Part shown: piece by piece, positions 12,816-27,252 of the stretch
Position numbering within the stretch: the first letter of the stretch is position 1
Layout: the number at the start of each line of letters is the position of its first letter
DNA from: Corbicula japonica
Lineage: Eukaryota; Mollusca; Bivalvia; Venerida; Cyrenidae
Reading direction: 5' to 3'
NCBI GenBank assembly: GCA_038501625.1
Contig: JAZAYU010000261.1
Coordinates: 310,001 to 374,000, forward strand
DNA: 64,000 nucleotides
Notes under the pieces: generated by a model
Database searches by the model: none
The model's input: only the letters and a program-made list of their open reading frames with translations
Told to the model about the DNA's origin: nothing
Made by a program: the position numbers and the translations under genes

Positions 12816-15800
12816 GTAAAGCACTATTTTAATTTGATTTTATAACCCGTAAGATCGAAATATATTTCAAGATTGAATAAGAAATACTAGCTTGAGTCTG
12901 AAAGAATAAAGTTGCTTAAACATTGACAAAATAATGTCTTTCTGCTGCAAAAATTTAAATGTATGTAAGTTTTTATTATAAAAAATAATAAAAGATTTTC
13001 TTCCTATTACACACATTGTCTTAGTACTTTATGCTTACATAACTCGAATATTCTATATATTCAAATGATAGTGTCTCTAGCTGGGAGCGAACCCGCACCG
13101 TCACGGCGACAGCGCCTAGCCATGCAATTCCTGCGACGTAACCAACTGAGCTAACCGGGACAACGCCAAAAAAACGTTGATCGGATAGCCCTGATATACG
13201 TAACAATCACTGCATGACATCGGTAACGGGTTAATTTACTGATAACAGTACTGACTAAATGTTTAAGAACTCAATAACGTATTTAAGAGTTCCACAACTT
13301 CGACATTTTAGAATCTGAGATATTTTCTTTGACATTAGAAACAAGAAATATCTTTAAAAAAGATAAACGGCGTTGATGGAAAATATTTTTTATATATAAG
13401 AAAGAAAGAAATAAAGACCGTGCAAAAATTTCGTCTGGTGATAATACGTCGATTAAAGAAGAATGTCTAACATTAACTGTACATTCAGTTTCAATAAAAT
13501 ACCTCTTGTAGAGTTAGCACTAATGATGAATAAATGTCATTAAAATACAATAAATGAAAATAATAACAACTTGTTACAAGAGCAAAATCTACCAACTTTT
13601 ACTTAAATTAACTTAAAAAGAAAGTGTTCCTCCCGAGTTTTGAACCCGGGGCCTCCGCTTGAGAGGCGAGTGTGATAACCACTACACCAAGGCGTTTTGA
13701 ATTTGTGGACTTGAAATTAGCAATCAGTATCAAAGGAACTAGAAAGGAACCAGTAAGAACCAGAAATATCTGCACTTCTCTGTCGTTTTACATTGTGTAT
13801 TGTACTCGAGTGTTTACCTGACACCTATGAATATTCCATATAAAATCGTATTTAAGCCATCAATTGACTTAACTGGTTATTTATACCGTAAATATCTTTT
13901 TCTCCAATACAATTAACGCTTTTTAAAACGAAAATGCCCGAACATATAAGCGCCAGGTAAATACTTACACACAATATAAATATCGTTACGGTAATCATTA
14001 ACAAGACCCACTAATAACCAATCAAAATAATCTATTTGATTTTCCCGCTGCATAATAAATTTTATTTACAATATTTCATTGGTCGAAAAACTAGGTCAAA
14101 AGTGAGCTTAGACAGCTAACGCCGAATAACGCCGAAAAAATACACATGCATCAAACAGTCTAAGTAGTACTCGTATTCAATCGAAACTGATCAACTAATG
14201 GCGTGTGTTTTTGCAGGGTGGAATAACGCATGCCGATAGATGAGCGAGCTCTGTAACTGTTTAAAAATTGGTTAAATGTCTCACAAACATGCTGTTATAA
14301 AACATTGTTATATAAAACATTAATTTTAACACTCGCTTGCACACGCAATTTTACATTGTATTGATTTTCATTAACATGTTTAGAAGTTAAAGAGCGCCTT
14401 CCAGAAATATATGACCTTATGCCGATATCCTCGATATAATAGTGGTTTTTTTTTCTAATTTAGTTTCTGTCTTGAACTCGAATTGTACTAGAAGTGAGGA
14501 TTGTTATGATGAAAACTCCGAATGTGTTAAACCTACGTGCGAGTGTGTGGACGGTGTTTGCCATAAAGGTCAGTTTTCATACGTGTACATCAGTTATCCA
14601 TACCAAGTAGTTTTGCCGTTTAGTAATGAATGCCAAGAATGTAAAAAAATAGCATTATCAAGAATATCTTCACTTAGAAAACACAGCCTCCACACACAGC
14701 CAATAATACGAGAAGAAATGAGACCATCGGTTTATAAAAAGATCAATAAAAAACACAAATTAAAACAAAAAAAAAAACGAAACAAGAAAATAACAACAAC
14801 AAAAAAAACGAAAATGAAAACCTGAGGGGTTACCTCAAATGATCATTGGCAAAACAATTTGTCACTGGGGGTGGTTGAACCAAGTTCTAGGGTGCACCAA
14901 CCTCACACTTGCCCCATAAGGTTTTCAATGAACAAACAAATACATTCAAACCTGTTTGCAGCAACCACCCAAGGCAGTGACAAAATGTGGCTTCAAATCA
15001 CAGGTGTTTGTTTAAGACAGGTAAAGAAATAGAAAAATAAAATAGCAATTAAGGACATATTCAAGGCTGTTTAAGGGAGGTGGTTGTTAAGGCAGGTTCA
15101 ACTGTACAAGTTATCTTCGTGAATTAGCTCCAATCCACCCATCGGCTTGACACGTTTATTTTGTTACGTGTAAATTATAACATTGTAACCGTTGTTGTTG
15201 TTGTTTTAGATTTAACGTGTAGTGACACCGTGCCTGTGTTACCTGAACTTGAGAGGCGTGCTCGGAACTACATAATTGACCCAAATAGCACACTGGAAGA
15301 ATTTATCGATGACAGCAATCTGAAAAGTTCTTGGTATAAAGTTTCACCAGAAAAGACATTCGTGATGCCAGATAATTCATCAGAATTTAGAAATTACTCT
15401 TGTGGGACCACGTATCAGTTTTATATCCATGGTTAGTCTCTTTGTTGTTAAAGTTTAGCGATACGAAATGATTTGAAACCTAAAAGTTCTCATATATGAT
15501 TTTGCGAGAATCACTTGCAGATGTTGGTTTGAAATGTTAATACTATATATTTTAACATTAAATCTGAAGCGCGTTTGTTTAAGGACCTACAGGACTGTAA
15601 GTTACTGAAAATGATAAATTTAAAGCATATTTTTTTTAATTCAAACTCGGTGTTTCTATAGCATGAACTATAATGTGTGTTATAGGTTCCCATCCCAAGC
15701 TTGAAAATTTAACGGAGGAACCGATACATCTTTCTGTATGTTATGGTGATTGCCTGGATGATTTAGGTATACATATAATGGTGAGAAAATGCCCTGATGA

Positions 15801-18800
15801 TTCAGTACACTACCACTTGGGACCTTTACCGTTAAAACAATCAGCTTATTGTGTTGGTGAGTTTTTGTAAACTATTTTAACCAGAATAACTTATGGAAAA
15901 GAAATATAAAATTTACACGGTAGAAAATTCTAATTTGAATAATTACACAATGTATATAATTTATTTTTTAAATGGTAAAACTATCTAGATCTAAAACAAC
16001 TCTTACTAACAATATGTCTCTTTATAATTATGCACATTTAAAATTACGAAACACATATTTTGTTTTCAGACCCACCGGAAATACCAGAAATGAATGGTAA
16101 TGTTAAACTATTATAGTTATTCAAGTGTTCATACCTACATTATACATATGTTTAGCTTTTTGTAGTGTTAAACCCTTTAATGAATTTTGGCTGTTTAGTG
16201 AAAACGTTAGGCGCCAGTTTTGCAAAACGTGTACCAAACGACATGATAATGGCTGTAAATTATTTCTTTAAGCATCAAATACATTCAACCATAATGTTCT
16301 AACGACACTGGTAATCAAAATTTCAATTTCTCTACACGAAATGGCAATAAAATGTTTAAAATCATTTGAAACACAATAACTTTTATTTCAGTTTATGAAA
16401 TCGCCTTTCAAATATCTCATGCCTTCGTAAATTTGATAAAAATATCCGAGCTCAACCGCCGTGATAAGGAGACAAGAATCTTCGTTAACTGAGAATATAC
16501 CCAGTACTGAATACTTTGATTCTTTTGTTTACACCAGAGAGATTTATATATCAGTAATTTCTGAATGCTTGTAAGGAATTTTATGGTCATTTCATAAACG
16601 TTTTGGGGACTCGATGATGATTTGTTTTCTTAATATTGGTCAGTTATGAACAAGATTGTTGAATCAAAAAGATAAAACATTACTTTACGTTTTTCAGTGT
16701 CAGCCCTTGACATTGTTCAGTCTGTAGAGTCCACTCTCAGATTAGATGTTACTTTGCAATTTGAAGAAGACGAAGGACGGAACGCAACAATACAGTCACC
16801 ATATCTAACGTTTAACTGCTCAATTGAAGGACCACCAGCAAATGATACTAAGCTGATTAATTATACAACATACTGGTAAAACAATGTCTAGAATGAGTTC
16901 AACGCTAATTACAAGAACTCTAAATATTGTATTTGATGTTTTCCCGCAAAGTTATTTTAAGCTCTAAAATTCACAACTGTATAATGTGCCCTCGTGACTT
17001 ACAAATGTGATCTTTATGAGAAATCATTAAAAGTTTGTTTGACCTTCAATCTCCTGGTCTCTTCCTGATCGCGTAAACACATGGCAATCTTTGATTTCTA
17101 TTGTAGAAGTTGAAAGTTCTTTACAAAAAAAAACACGACATTTTCTCGTCAGTATCATTAGACTCACGCGGGAATTTAAAATTCTGTTTTGTATTGCCAA
17201 GTTCTTGTAAATTATGTAAATAGAATTTTAAGGAATATATAGGTCTTGTTTTATTTTCTTTACTTTTCTTACGTGTCTTACAGTATGCAAATAAAAATAC
17301 ATTAGTAACGTTCATTTGTGCAAAGTATCATTTAACGACATTTTACCGTTATTGAGATTTTGATAATTTTCTTTTTATCGATGAACGTGCAGTGGGTGAG
17401 TGTAGAATGACCTTAAACCGTTCAAAATTGAATTGTTACTTAAGTCTAAATATTTAAAACCTTTTAAATGATCTTTTGAATTTCGACTAAACCGATTTGA
17501 TTCTAACTGCGTTGAATATGGCACCGATTATCGGTTATGCGTCAAAACTAATTTGTTTTCTTTGACAGGTATATAAATAATAGAGTATTCCTTGTTATTG
17601 GACCGTCTCCAGTAATTGAAAATTTAACGGAACACATGTTACGAGACAAGAATCAGAGCCTCGGAGTAAATGTAGGTGTACTCACTTATTACATGATAAA
17701 CAAATAAACATAAAGCAACAGACTCCTTACAGACAGTGACTGCGGCAGGCTGCCTAAATCGAGACGTTTTAGTTCTATCCGCTGGTTGGATGAAATTACA
17801 TCATGAGAATATATGTTAATTAAACACTGATACTCATAAAGAAAATGGTTTATGTATTTTATATAGGAAAACGTTCGGGTTAATTTCACAGTATAAAATA
17901 TTTGCATCATATAGTATAATGTTTATATTTGTTTTATATAACACTTACACTGAAATTATTCTGTTTTCATTTAAGGATTACAGAGCGCCTTGTGAAAACC
18001 TTTATTTTATTTTACATGATTATAATTTCTCTACGAACTTAATATATTTAGATAAGTTGTGGGGTAAAGTTGTCATCTGCAGAGACGAGCCTAATGAAAA
18101 GCCCTACTTTATACTATGGAATCAAGGTAACACCTTTTTAGTGTTAGATGTACGTAGTACGACTAAAATATTCTGTCTGACCATAAACTAATTTCTTATT
18201 GAAAAATTCTGGAAGCATGTTCTGAGTATTCATAACTCTATAGAAAGTATTGTATTCTTAATTATACTGCTGTGCTCTTACGTGTTAAAGAAAATAATCG
18301 TCATTGTAATGTTTGTCATAGTAAAGCGTCTTTCATTCTTCAGGTTCACAACCCTGTTGTAAATAAAGGCAAAACTGCCGTGATTATACTGGAGACGACA
18401 GCTCCTATAGGTTGTATGTACCAGAATGCATCTGAACCACCGGATTGCAAATACAAAATCTACCTTGTACGTCCAAACATATTTGATGGAGATTCATTTG
18501 TAATTGTCAACACTAAACAAGAAAACAAACATGATGGAATTTTCGAGGTACACTCAGCCGTTTAGTATTTTCGCAGTATCACTCATCACTCTTCTCGCTT
18601 TATATTAAACTGCGCCACCATAACTTGTTTAACTTAATGTGTGTTATTCTACGATGTCTTCTTAAAATTTTACATATAAAAACAAAATAATAATTGTTTT
18701 GGTACAAGTACTAAGAAACACATACATGTACGAGACAATAATTCTGGTGAGGTAATCTTCTAAACTAACAACTTTGTAAGCATCATATTTTCTTGAATCA

Positions 18801-21800
18801 CGAATTAGACAGTGAAGAGGTGTCTTCCATTAATCAATGTTTGTTTTTTTTTCTTTTTAGATATATGCAAAAAATGGAATTTGGCCAGTTGGCGAGGTTC
18901 ATACAATTGAAATAACCACTGAAGACCGAAATTATGCACATGGTCACCAATTTTTCCTGACTTTTGAGCTAGCAAATCATGGACATCCAATCTGGGAAAA
19001 GCATCAGATAAATGTTATGGTAACGTAGACTTGTCATTATGTATTGATTAATAAGGGCCATTAAATCCCTGTTGTTAATTCAACGTTATATTAACCTTTA
19101 TCGATTGTTAATGTAGCCGCTATCGCTTCTGCACATGCAAATTAGGTTATATAAATAATCAAAATAAATTGAATTTTTAAATACCAACAAGAAATAGGGG
19201 AAATAATTTGAAATAAATTAATTATGTTGATATTGTATTTATTCCGACGTCTCGATTCAAAGAATCTTCATCAGGGAATAATAACAACAGCAATGGCGTT
19301 TTTTTTTAAATACCATCGAATTTTAAAATCGATTCATAAAACTCAAGCTGGTATTTCGTTTATATCATTTGTTTGCTTTGTTGTTTTACTGCTTTTCTGT
19401 TTTCCTATGAAAATTATTCATCTTGTTTTCGATAAGATATTTTTGCCGTGATGTCGCTTAGGTACATGTAACCCAATTTATTCAAGAACGAATTTTCAAA
19501 TACAAATACAGTAACTGTTATCTGCACATGCATAGCTTTGCATAAAATAGGAAAGCTTAGCATATCAATACATAGCATAGCAAATTACGGCCGGTGTAAC
19601 GTTGTAAAGTGACTCCCATAGAATAATGACCCCCCGGTCATTATTTTATATAAAATATTGACTCCGCGGTCATAATATTGTGACTGGGGGGGAGGGGGTC
19701 ATAATATTATGACTCCTCACACATAGAAAAATGACCCCTCACGTAGAAATGTGACCCCTATAGAATAAGGATCCCCGACCCAAACCTCTATGGTACACTT
19801 AATTATATCCATCGATAGGCATCGGAGGAGTAATGGCACCCGTCCGTGAATGCGTCCGTACGTGCAGGTGTTTTGACCGCAATTAGACGGAATTGATCCA
19901 AGCTTCAGGGATCACCACTACCGATGCTTATTTGTGTGGAAAGAAAAAATGGTTAAGGTCTCCGACCGAGAATCACTTGCCCCTCACCGTTGTGAGTTCG
20001 ATGCCTACCAGGGTCGTGTATGGGTGACAGGCATACATACTGTGCGGCGCTCAGTTTATCATTTAAAACTAGGGATGGCAACGAGTAGTAAAATTGGTAC
20101 TCGAGTACTCGGACGATCGTCCGATCGAGTACTCGAGTACTCGAACGATTTCCGATTTAAATAGAGATAATTCCGTTTGTGTAATATCAGCTTCAACCTA
20201 CTCAGTATTTATACCATAATACCACATATTAATAAAGATACTTACACAGCAAAAGTGTGTTATATCTTTTATTTGTGTCTTGTTATTTAATTATTTTATA
20301 TTTTTTAAAAAAATCAACAAATTGTATCAAAGTTACAACACAGTCATGCGAACATGTACATATACGGTGGTCAGAGTAATATTATGTCGTGAAATAATAT
20401 AATCAAATAAATTAATCGAACTAAACTAAAACCATAGGGCTCGTATGTCTGCTTTTTGGGCATGGTCTCGTGTCATGTTTCAACTTAAGATTGTTAAGCA
20501 TGCTTGAAGTTCCCCCGTTGAAGACCAAGTCGGAACTGCATTTGACTGTTTTTCCGTCTGCCGCCCGTTTGAAGTAACTCCACGCAGACGACTTTGCGGG
20601 AGGCATTTTGCTGATGTAATACGGGTATAAATTCGGTGTTTTATTAAAGAATGTGATACGAACCATAACCATCGTTTTACTTTATCTTTTTATTTTCATT
20701 ACTATTCATAGATTAGTTCGCGTTATTCACCGATAAAAAATAAGAAATTATCATCACATGTACAAGTGAACCAATCAATGACTATATTGGGCGGTCCTGA
20801 TTTTCTGTATGTAGCGCCAATTATCTAGTTGTCAAACAATACATTTGTGCTAAATGGGCACCACAGGTGATTGGCAAACAATAGATCTGTATTACCGCTA
20901 TAAAAACATTGGTAATTGGCATTATTGACAAGTGCCAGTTGGGACCGTTATTTGGCAGTTTGTTATTTCACAACAATGACACTTAACATCAAAGTGTACA
21001 TACATCGTACTGATCTTACTGCTGTCACCTGTGGCTATTTAGTGCGTCTAATTGCCCTGGTTGGATCCCCCGCTATTCCAACTAAAGTAATTAATATAGT
21101 CGTTCGGATGGGACTTAAAACCGAGGTCCAGTGTAGTGGCGCTATACACCGGGCACTTAAAAGAACCAGGGACGATTCTGGAATTGGAGAGTCCCCTGTA
21201 TCTTGCACTATCCTCCAAAAACCTAAAAATGACTAACACTCTTCTGGAGGCGTCGCTCATATGGGCAACCGGTAGCGACGATAAATAAATGGAAATACAC
21301 ACAAACAAACAGTCTAATTGCCACCGTGCCGTATATTGAAACGAATTATAAACAAAACAAACGGATTTCTTTTTTTATATCAAAAATTATATTTTTTTCC
21401 GATTACTCGAGTAGTAGATTTAGTACTCGATACTCGGACGTTCGATCGAGTACTAGAGTACTCGAGTAGTCGATCCCATCCCTATTTAAAACACAGGCGC
21501 TGGACTGCATAGGAACGTTCCATCAACAAGATACGCGACTACTTTTTGCAATTTACGGCCTGTTTGAATATTAATCATCAAAAAATATTTATAATCACAG
21601 AACTAGCTAGTTTTCAGGCGGCGAGGGTGGCTGGATTTCAATCTAGTATCTCTAGACTTCGTACCAGAACTCGTCTAATCCTAATCTGATGTAACATACT
21701 TCGATAGCGTCCTCGCCTGGGAATCGAATCTGGGCAACTGGATTAGGAGTCAAATACATAAACCACTCTGCGACTGAAACCAAATATCTATTAATTATAC

Positions 21801-24800
21801 AAGCAAATCACTGTAAGTGCATGTTTGTTAGTGGTTTGAATCATTTTCGTAGTCATCAAAGTTGTATAGTGATTAAACGTCCCACACAGTGTAACTAGTG
21901 GAACTAGCAATGATGAAATAACTTAAAAATATTATTCTGTTTCCCTTTTCACGGCCATTCGAAAAGCGGTTTTAGAAGTCATTTAGCACAAAAAGGATAA
22001 GTAATGCATGCAAAAGATCTGAGTTACAGGTTAATTTACAGCAATCTCAGATTATTATAAATTTTCTTTCTTCCCTAGGACTGTATACCATTGGAACAAC
22101 CTACAACCTACTGTTGCCCTCCTCCCTACCCCAGAGCAGTTCAGTGCAGCTATATCTAGCATTGAACATGTCTCGCCCTAGTTGTACAGCCCCCTGATCT
22201 ATCTAACGTCTGATGAAGTAGAAAAATGTTGTCTTTGAAGTTTAAGCATATACAGCTACGTTAAAGCGACTTATGTATATTGTAATACAATGATGATAAT
22301 TCAAATGAAATTCAAATGAAAGCAATTTTAAATTTCATTTCAATAGATGTAGACGCAGCAGCAGCAGCAGCATGCAGCGGCTCCAGTAGAAACAACAAGA
22401 ACAACAACAAATATAAAAGCCATAGAAACACGACAGTGACTTGAATCGATATAGATTTTGTTAGGAATAGGCTAGGTGGGGGTCAATATTTTACAGATAA
22501 AATCAGGGGTCATTATTTTATAAGGGGAGTCAGTATTTTATAGAAAGGGGTCATTATTTTATATAAAATAATGACCGGGGGGTCATTATTCTATGGGGGT
22601 CACTTTACCACGTTACACCGGCACACCACACTACCGTAAACGGTGACAACTATTTTATAAATAAATACAAACATTTAAATCGATTTCTTTCGAATAAAGA
22701 GTGTGGGGATAAAACGGGGTCTGTAAAAAAATGATCTGCGAGCTTTACATAATTTCTCAGTAACATGGCACATTTTATGTGTTCATTTTGTGTCCTTACT
22801 ATTACCGTCATTACGTACTCTATGAGCTCTTACCACTGTGTTAATGTACTCTTAATTTTAGGTCAATGTCACTTTCGATGACAGCTATCAATACAAGCAC
22901 TGCTACGCTCATGTGGATCCTCACATGCAAACTGCTGATGGATAGTAAGTGTATATAGAGTATAATAAATGAATGGAAAACGTATTGTAAATGGACTGTT
23001 TTATTTTCATCAATTTCAAACATTTCCTTCACAAATCAAGGAAGTAAAGTATATTGTTCATTTTAAATTATCAGTCCAAACGACGATCATAAAATCCAAA
23101 TAGCTGGTTACATCTTTCCTTCAGAAAAATACAGTTCAATTGTAGTTAAGAGAAAAATAACAGACAAAATTTGATCAAATTTAATCAATATAAACGAACA
23201 TGTAATTGTAAAACGAATATCAAACTCGACGGCCGCCCCGCTCAGGAGTGTATTATCTTCTCAATAATCATCCACCTTAATTTTATTGTATCTTGCCTAT
23301 CAAGAATACAGCATGTATATTAACCAGAATTATTTTCTTTAAAAGGAAAGGACTTTTCAAAAACAATATTCATTTCAAAAACCTTTTTAAAATATAGAAT
23401 TCAAATGTTTACTAGAAAAAAAGAAAGTTAAATATGCATATTAGGAATTACCACAACCAGAAAAATAACCACCCACGCAACCAAAAAGCAGAGAATTTTT
23501 TTTATAAAAGCATAAATTTTAAATAAGACACAACAAAGAACAATAAAAAGAACCATTGGGTAACCGTCTTGGAAGGGTCAGTGGCAAAACAATTATAAAT
23601 ACTTTTTTGTATATCAATCATTTTTAGGAGTTTTTATGCTGATGGTAATATATGGATGTATTATATTTGCACATGTTTTTTTTTTATTTCAGTCTGTACG
23701 AGCACCAGTTTAAAGGCGAGTTAATACTGTACAGGAACTTAAAATATGATATAGAGGTGAACTCATTATTCTTTATATTCCTCAATAAAAATCCCATCTC
23801 CACCGCGCACGAATAAATGCATCAGGATTTCGATGGCCATAAATATTTGTTCAGTTTCAAAATATATTTGATGATGATATGTAAGTGGTAAACTATGATG
23901 CCGCTGATGATGACGGTAAAAATTCATGGTGGTGACCATGACGACGGCGACAACGACGACGACGACGAAGATGATGATGCTGATAAAAACAATATCCAGA
24001 CAATAGTGGGTCAAAGCTGAATTATCAGGATCTTTCCAGTTTTTTCATGTGCCTTAAGCATTTGATCGAGATGCAATCAGAATATTTTCAACAGTTTTTT
24101 CGTCGCATTTAATTTTATTTCATTTGTTAAACTGACCAGTCATATTTGTTGACATGTAGGATTTACTTCTCTTGTTTACAGTCATACTCGCATAGGCGCA
24201 TGCGTGTAATGCTTGAATAAGAAAATCAAGCGTCTCGGTGATATCACCGCGCATGCGCCAGATCAGATTCACTTTTAGCATGAAAACAGTCGGACGTTTT
24301 TTTGAAACTGATTATTGTCATACCATGCTGTCTTTTCCTCTCTACTTTTTGGCTGAGTGGGGAGGCTGTGTATGCTGGATGTGGCCATTCCTGATATGCA
24401 TATTTCGTTTTTTTTTTAAATTTCTCTTTTGGATTTTCTAGAATTTTTTGGAGTTAAGTGTTTTTTTCTGTTGTGGATTTTTATAATGGCCGAAGCAGCA
24501 TTTCGTGCTGCAGCTATGGACGACGAAGTTTTTAGAGAGAAATAGTCGCATTCAAAAAAAATCTTCGAAACCACGCGCTTTGAGTTGGATAAACGGGTTT
24601 CGGCCATAGAATTTAAGTTTGACTCTGGTTTTGAGAAATTTTGCAATCTCTTGAAACAGTGAAGTCTGCAACACAGTATACAGGATGTTTAGCCTCGCTG
24701 AGAACTGTTTCAAACACTCAGCAGCATACAGTGGGTTCGGCCCAGCTGAGAGCTGACGTCGAGGATAGCGAGTCTTTGGCTCGCAGACCTCGAAATATAA

Positions 24801-27182
24801 TAAGTCTCTATAATGTCATTGATGAGGACATTTTGTCTTTACACCCAAAGGGAACAAGACGTGTGGATGTATTTGGGCTTGTGATGATTCTGCTTCAGTT
24901 TTTTTCTTGGCAGTAACAGTTTTCTGCTACAGGGTGTTTTGATAAATTCAAAAATTATGTAAATCCAGAAACTCCCGTTATGCTGAAGGAGTTGTTTGGC
25001 TGTGACACTTCCCTTTCTGACAGTAGCATTGATGGCTTGGTCTTGGATGTCATAAAAGTATCGGTTCTTAAAAAAATCGTGGAGAACTGAAATATCAGGC
25101 TGCATAACTGCTAATAAAGACGGATAAAAGTTGTATTTTCCAGTTGATAAGAAAGGCAAAGACTTCCTGTTGTGCTGGAATAAGACGACTTACTGAAGCC
25201 CATGTTACAGTAACGCCATGGTACTAAGATGGGGTAAGAGTAGACAGTTATGCTCTCAGCCTATGAAATCTATAGATATACTGGGTTATTACGGACAACT
25301 GGCTTCATGGTTGAACATTATTGCTGTAGCCTATCTATCTTCCTTTGATGTTAAACCTCTCGCGGGGACGTAGACATCGCGCGTCGAAGACCCAGACTGT
25401 AAGTAAGACAAAGATTTAAAGTTAAAACTAAATATATTCAGCAGCGTTTGGGGACGTTGTTGTCTACGCTCAAAGAAAAAGAAGTTAGTATGGACAAATC
25501 AGTGCAGGCAGTACATGATCTTTTTAATATGTCAACTAAAGCTTTAAATCAAGCTGGAAGGGCTGGTACTTTCCATCTTCCTATTCGCCGTAAAGCAGCT
25601 GTTTCAGATTCTGGACTTGATACACTCAAAGATATTTAGTCAAAAGTCATGTATACCCCTTACAGCCAGCAGAGGAGGTTTTTGGTGCTGGTCTTCAGTC
25701 TAAATTGAAAACCAGGAAGAAACAAAAGGATCAGTTGAGTGACAGTTCCGGAGTTCTTCTGGAGACAAAAGAGGAAATCTCCCGAATCCTTTGTGAAACA
25801 AGTTTTCAAAAGAACTCTGGGTCAGCAAAATACAGGGACCTTGAAGAGATCTTAAGGGTTCGATCTTAACAAGGGCAATAGACAGTCTCGGGTTTCTAAG
25901 ACTCGGATTACTAAAGCCACAGACGGAAATACACATGCGGTTCCGAATATTCGGATCCCAAAGAAACAATGATCAGGTGAGCAAATCATTTTGTCTAGAG
26001 TCGCAGGTACCTCTCGGGGGTCTCCTCAAATTTTTGCTACCTATGTGGGAAACCATTACCATAGATCAGTGGGTTTTGTCAACAAGAAGTGAGGGTTACA
26101 AGCTAGAGTTCAGTCAAACTCATCAGCTAGAGTTCAGTCAAACTCATGTTTTTTACGGGTGTTCGACACACTGTCGTTCCCCAAAAAGAAATACCTCTCA
26201 TTTCAAAGGAAATCGCTATGTTTTAAGAAAAAGATGCTGTCGAAATGGTCCTTCTTAATCAGCAAAATCAAGGTTTCTACAGTACTTTTTTCTGGTTCCA
26301 AATAAAAATGGCATGTTAAGACCCGTTATAAATCTGAGACCCTCAACAAATATATGTTCAAGAAACATTTCAAAATGGACACATTGTCAAAAGTGATAAA
26401 TCTAGTAAAACCAAAAGATTGGGCAATCTCTATGGACCTAAACGAGGCATACATGCATATACCAGTGTTCACAGGCCATCGAAAGTTTCTGATTTGTTTT
26501 TCTAGGCTAAATGCTAACTGTGGAAAGTAATATTCTTTGGTCCAACAGTAGCACCAAGAGTATTCGCAAAAATAATATCTGTAGTGTCAACTCACTTACA
26601 TTCTCAAAACATACGTCTTGCAGTATATTTAGGCGATTGGCTGGCCCGGAATAAACAACGCCGTCAGTTAATTACAGATCGAAGAGTTTACCTCAATCTT
26701 CTGTTTTTCACTGGGTTTTATAGTGAATCTAGTCCAGTCTGGAACCTCAGCAAATAATCGCTTACATTGGGGCCTTGTTCAATCTGAAATTCGGTCTGAT
26801 TTTTGGAACAGACGAGAGATTCTGGAAGATTCAGGCGGCAATATCAGACATAGTCAAGGGTTTGACAGCTTAAAATTTTCTGCATCCTCTAGGGCTCTTG
26901 GCATCTTGCCTAGAACTTATTCAAAATGCAAGATTGTACACGAGGCCTATTCAACTTCACCTTCTCAGTTTCTGGAAACCGGCAAATCGCCCTTTAGACA
27001 GGGTCATTCCATTTACACAACATCTGCAATCACATCTGGTTTGGTGGCAAAATCCATCCAACATCTTCAAGGGCCGATTATTTCAACAGCCCCTGGCAGA
27101 AATCATCATAACCACAGAGGCTTCCAAAATATATGCATATCGGGAATCGCAACACCCAAAAAACACAGCGAAAAACAAGAGA

Positions 27183-27252
<70 letters not shown>

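Larger units (their letters stand above)
12816..14463. other. Intron holding two tRNA-like sequences
   Basis: This intron separates the last beta module (ends 12815, phase 1) from the EGF-like exon (starts 14464). It contains minus-strand tRNA-like sequences at 13073-13162 and 13626-13695. The rest shows nothing recognisable. Confidence 0.6.
19591..22621. mobile_element. Unclassified 3.0-kb DNA element with long terminal inverted repeats
   Basis: The left end starts ccggtgtaacgttgtaaagt (19591) and the right end, reversed, reads ccggtgtaacgtggtaaagt (from 22621). The inverted match runs about 70 bp, with inner motifs of the type ggtcattattttatataaaa repeated several times in both arms (19591-19795 and 22480-22621). 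No target-site duplication was visible and no transposase was found. It lies in the VWDE-A intron 19020-22861 and hosts a tRNA-like SINE, a hAT insertion and another tRNA-like piece. Confidence 0.65.

Noticed and set aside
13073..13695. Functional tRNA genes
   Set aside because: Box A and B words exist, but acceptor stems do not pair and spacing is off, so these are tRNA-derived repeats or pseudogenes.
14442..14825. A 127-codon frame ending in a Lys-rich tail
   Set aside because: Only 14464-14568 is exon; the rest is read-through into the intron and an A-rich stretch.
18344..18547. Exon start at the stronger acceptor 18342-18343
   Set aside because: With the phase left by the exon ending 18126 this start reads into a TAA within seven codons; the acceptor at 18325-18326 keeps the frame.
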